Assembly (NCBI GenBank): GCA_026225275.1
Contig: JAMFSL010000006.1
Location: 1 to 64,000, forward strand
DNA length: 64,000 nt
Source: Puia dinghuensis
GTDB taxonomy: Bacteria; Bacteroidota; Bacteroidia; Chitinophagales; Chitinophagaceae
Reading direction: 5' to 3'
The notes beneath the pieces are model-generated. The model was not told the DNA's origin. It worked only from the letters and a program-made list of their open reading frames with translations, and did no database searches. Below, one piece after another: positions 62,750 through 64,000 of this stretch. A program made the position numbers and the translations under genes. How positions within the stretch are numbered: position 1 is the first letter of the stretch; each line of letters opens with the position of its first letter.

Positions 62750-63565
62750 TTAACCTCTTTTTTTCACGATCTCCTGAATAAACCTTTCCCTGATTGCCCG
62801 ATACAACCCTGAATCCGACATCCCCTCCATGAACATCCGCTCCGGATGCCATTGCACGGCCAGCATGAACGACTTCCCCGCCGGATCCTCCCACTCTATC
62901 CCCTCGATCAATCCATCTTCGGCTCTGCAATTGACGACCAGCCCCTCACCCAATCGATCGATGGCCTGGTGATGTGCACTGTTGGATTCGGCCGTCTCCA
63001 GACCCGTCACCTCTGCCAGTAAAGTACCAGCCACCAAATGAACAGGATGCTGCTTATCCACCCCGTCCCGCTCATGTATTGCATCCCCGGCATCACTAAG
63101 ATCCTGCACCAGTGTCCCTTTCAATACAACGTTGATCAGTTGCAACCCCCGGCAGACACCCAGCACCGGCAATCCGCGCTCCCAGGCCTGCTCCAGGGCA
63201 GCCTGCTCGAACAGATCCCGCTTCTTTTCCCATCCCTGCTCCGGCGCCTTGGGATATTCCAGGCTGCCGCCATATAATACAGGGTGAATGTCAATCCCGC
63301 CCGATAACACTAACCCGTCGCAATGCTGCAATTCCTCGAAGTTATCCTCTCCCGCAGATATTCTGATCACCTCCACCGGCTCCGCAGGCTCATGCAGAGG
63401 GCGGACCACGGCACGCTTGCCTCCCATGCCGATCACCTGGCTTTCATCGACAGCAGTCTCTTGCGGCCGCGCTTCAGGAGGAAGCCCTCTCCTCCCCTGT
63501 AGCCACCGCACATAGTTCTCGTGCTTCCACTCGGTTCCCGTATAGGTAAGTCCTATCCTCATCAT
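62750..63565 (-). CDS. Gamma-glutamyl-GABA hydrolase-like (peptidase C26)
   Basis: A class I glutamine amidotransferase-like hydrolase with LVLSGGIDIHPVLYG, the nucleophile elbow LPVLGVCRGLQLINV (Cys near residue 138), and VQWHPERMF near 237 (His-Glu). This fits PuuD-type enzymes that cut gamma-glutamyl bonds, as in putrescine breakdown. It sits between an iron alcohol dehydrogenase and an aldehyde dehydrogenase, the neighbours expected for a gamma-glutamylated intermediate. The exact substrate is not known. Start is one of two tandem ATGs. Confidence 0.88.
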   Translation of the reverse strand: MMRIGLTYTGTEWKHENYVRWLQGRRGLPPEARPQETAVDESQVIGMGGKRAVVRPLHEPAEPVEVIRISAGEDNFEELQHCDGLVLSGGIDIHPVLYGGSLEYPKAPEQGWEKKRDLFEQAALEQAWERGLPVLGVCRGLQLINVVLKGTLVQDLSDAGDAIHERDGVDKQHPVHLVAGTLLAEVTGLETAESNSAHHQAIDRLGEGLVVNCRAEDGLIEGIEWEDPAGKSFMLAVQWHPERMFMEGMSDSGLYRAIRERFIQEIVKKRG

Positions 63566-63595
63566 GTATGATTTTTACGGCTCGCTGCCGCAAGC

Positions 63596-64000
63596 CTAAA
63601 GGGCTTCTATATACAATTGTTTAAAATCTTCCCGGCTCACCGGCTTCGGATTATTCGGATGACAAAAATCGGCAACGGCAAGGTCGGCCAATGTCTCGAT
63701 ATGCTCCTGTCTGACACCCGCATCCCGCAGCCGCGTCGGCAACCCCAACTCCCCGTTCAACGCAAACAACCGCTCCACCACCGCCTCCCCGCTTTCGTCC
63801 GGAAGACCCATCGTCCGCGCGATCTGCCGGAACTTGTCTTCAAAACCGGCGATATTGAACCTCATCCCATAAGGCAGATTCACTGCATTGGCCAGCCCAT
63901 GATGGGTATCCAGTAAAGAAGACATCGGATGAGCCAGCGAATGCACAACTCCCAGTCCTTTTTGGAAGGCAACCGCACCCATCAAACTCCCGATCATCAT
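63596..64000 (-). CDS. Iron-containing alcohol dehydrogenase, C-terminal part
   Basis: Only the last 134 residues lie in the window; the 5' part continues beyond 64000. Metal ligands are seen in VVHSLAHPMSS and THHGLANAVNLPYGMRFN. The end (ADLAVADFCHPNNPKPVSRE) is typical of the family. It would oxidise or reduce an alcohol/aldehyde with NAD(P)H. It is followed by the amidotransferase-like and aldehyde dehydrogenase genes, so an amino-alcohol pathway is plausible. Confidence 0.9.
   Translation of the reverse strand: MMIGSLMGAVAFQKGLGVVHSLAHPMSSLLDTHHGLANAVNLPYGMRFNIAGFEDKFRQIARTMGLPDESGEAVVERLFALNGELGLPTRLRDAGVRQEHIETLADLAVADFCHPNNPKPVSREDFKQLYIEAL

Noticed and set aside
1-64000. tRNA or rRNA genes
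   Set aside because: The larger intergenic gaps were scanned by eye for a T-loop (GGTTCGAATCC-like) and none was found.

Overview
The window looks like a chromosomal segment from a Bacteroidota bacterium, most likely of the family Chitinophagaceae (inference). The signs are a SusC/SusD pair with a GH97 glycosidase, a secreted protein with a type IX secretion tail, DUF6377-type TPR proteins, a one-piece hybrid two-component sensor, a Nudix-type AraR, an ABC permease fused to an M1 peptidase, and many -7 boxes of the Bacteroidota form TANNTTTG. Codons are strongly C-ending, so the genome is fairly GC-rich for the phylum. I see no rRNA, tRNA, CRISPR array, transposase, phage gene or replication origin.

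Layout, left to right. 1-2.7 kb: two paralogous alpha/beta hydrolases around a DUF1348 protein, then a small secreted protein with a clear terminator. 2.7-12.7 kb: guanine deaminase, a TPR/DUF6377 membrane regulator, and a leftward polysaccharide-utilisation operon susC-susD-GH97. 12.7-16.4 kb: RMD1-DUF3237-DUF302 operon, a VOC protein, a FecR-domain lipoprotein and CvfB. 16.5-29 kb: a T9SS-exported esterase-like protein with three repeats, an SNF2 helicase, a lone acyl carrier protein, an M13 peptidase, and an ABC ATPase with a permease-M1 peptidase fusion. 28.9-34.9 kb: xylose catabolism (symporter, xylA, xylB) with a divergent LacI regulator. 34.9-47.2 kb: a hybrid histidine kinase, then a three-gene leftward operon encoding HD-PycTM, GAF-SdiA-regulated and metallophosphoesterase-barrel proteins. 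47.2-51.1 kb: EamA exporter with its Lrp regulator, a TPR membrane protein and a small XRE regulator. 51.6-56.3 kb: arabinose operon araB-araD-araA-araR. 57-61.3 kb: a TonB receptor with a beta-helix lipoprotein. 61.4-64 kb: aldehyde dehydrogenase, class I amidotransferase and iron alcohol dehydrogenase (cut by the window edge).

The metabolic theme is plant-polysaccharide sugars: alpha-glucans or alpha-galactosides (GH97 locus), xylose and arabinose, each with its own uptake or regulation. Xylose and arabinose both enter the pentose phosphate pathway as xylulose-5-phosphate.

The most unusual content is the HD-PycTM / GAF-SdiA / phosphoesterase-barrel operon, which looks like an uncharacterised envelope-linked signalling unit, and a family of C-rich interspersed repeats near 22.2, 47.3 and 56.4 kb, one copy of which supplies the C-terminus of a transporter gene. 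Several palindromes sit where autoregulatory operators would be expected, notably twin GAATTWAATTC sites 30 bp apart before the Lrp gene. All functional calls rest on reading the sequence and motif memory; no database search was possible.
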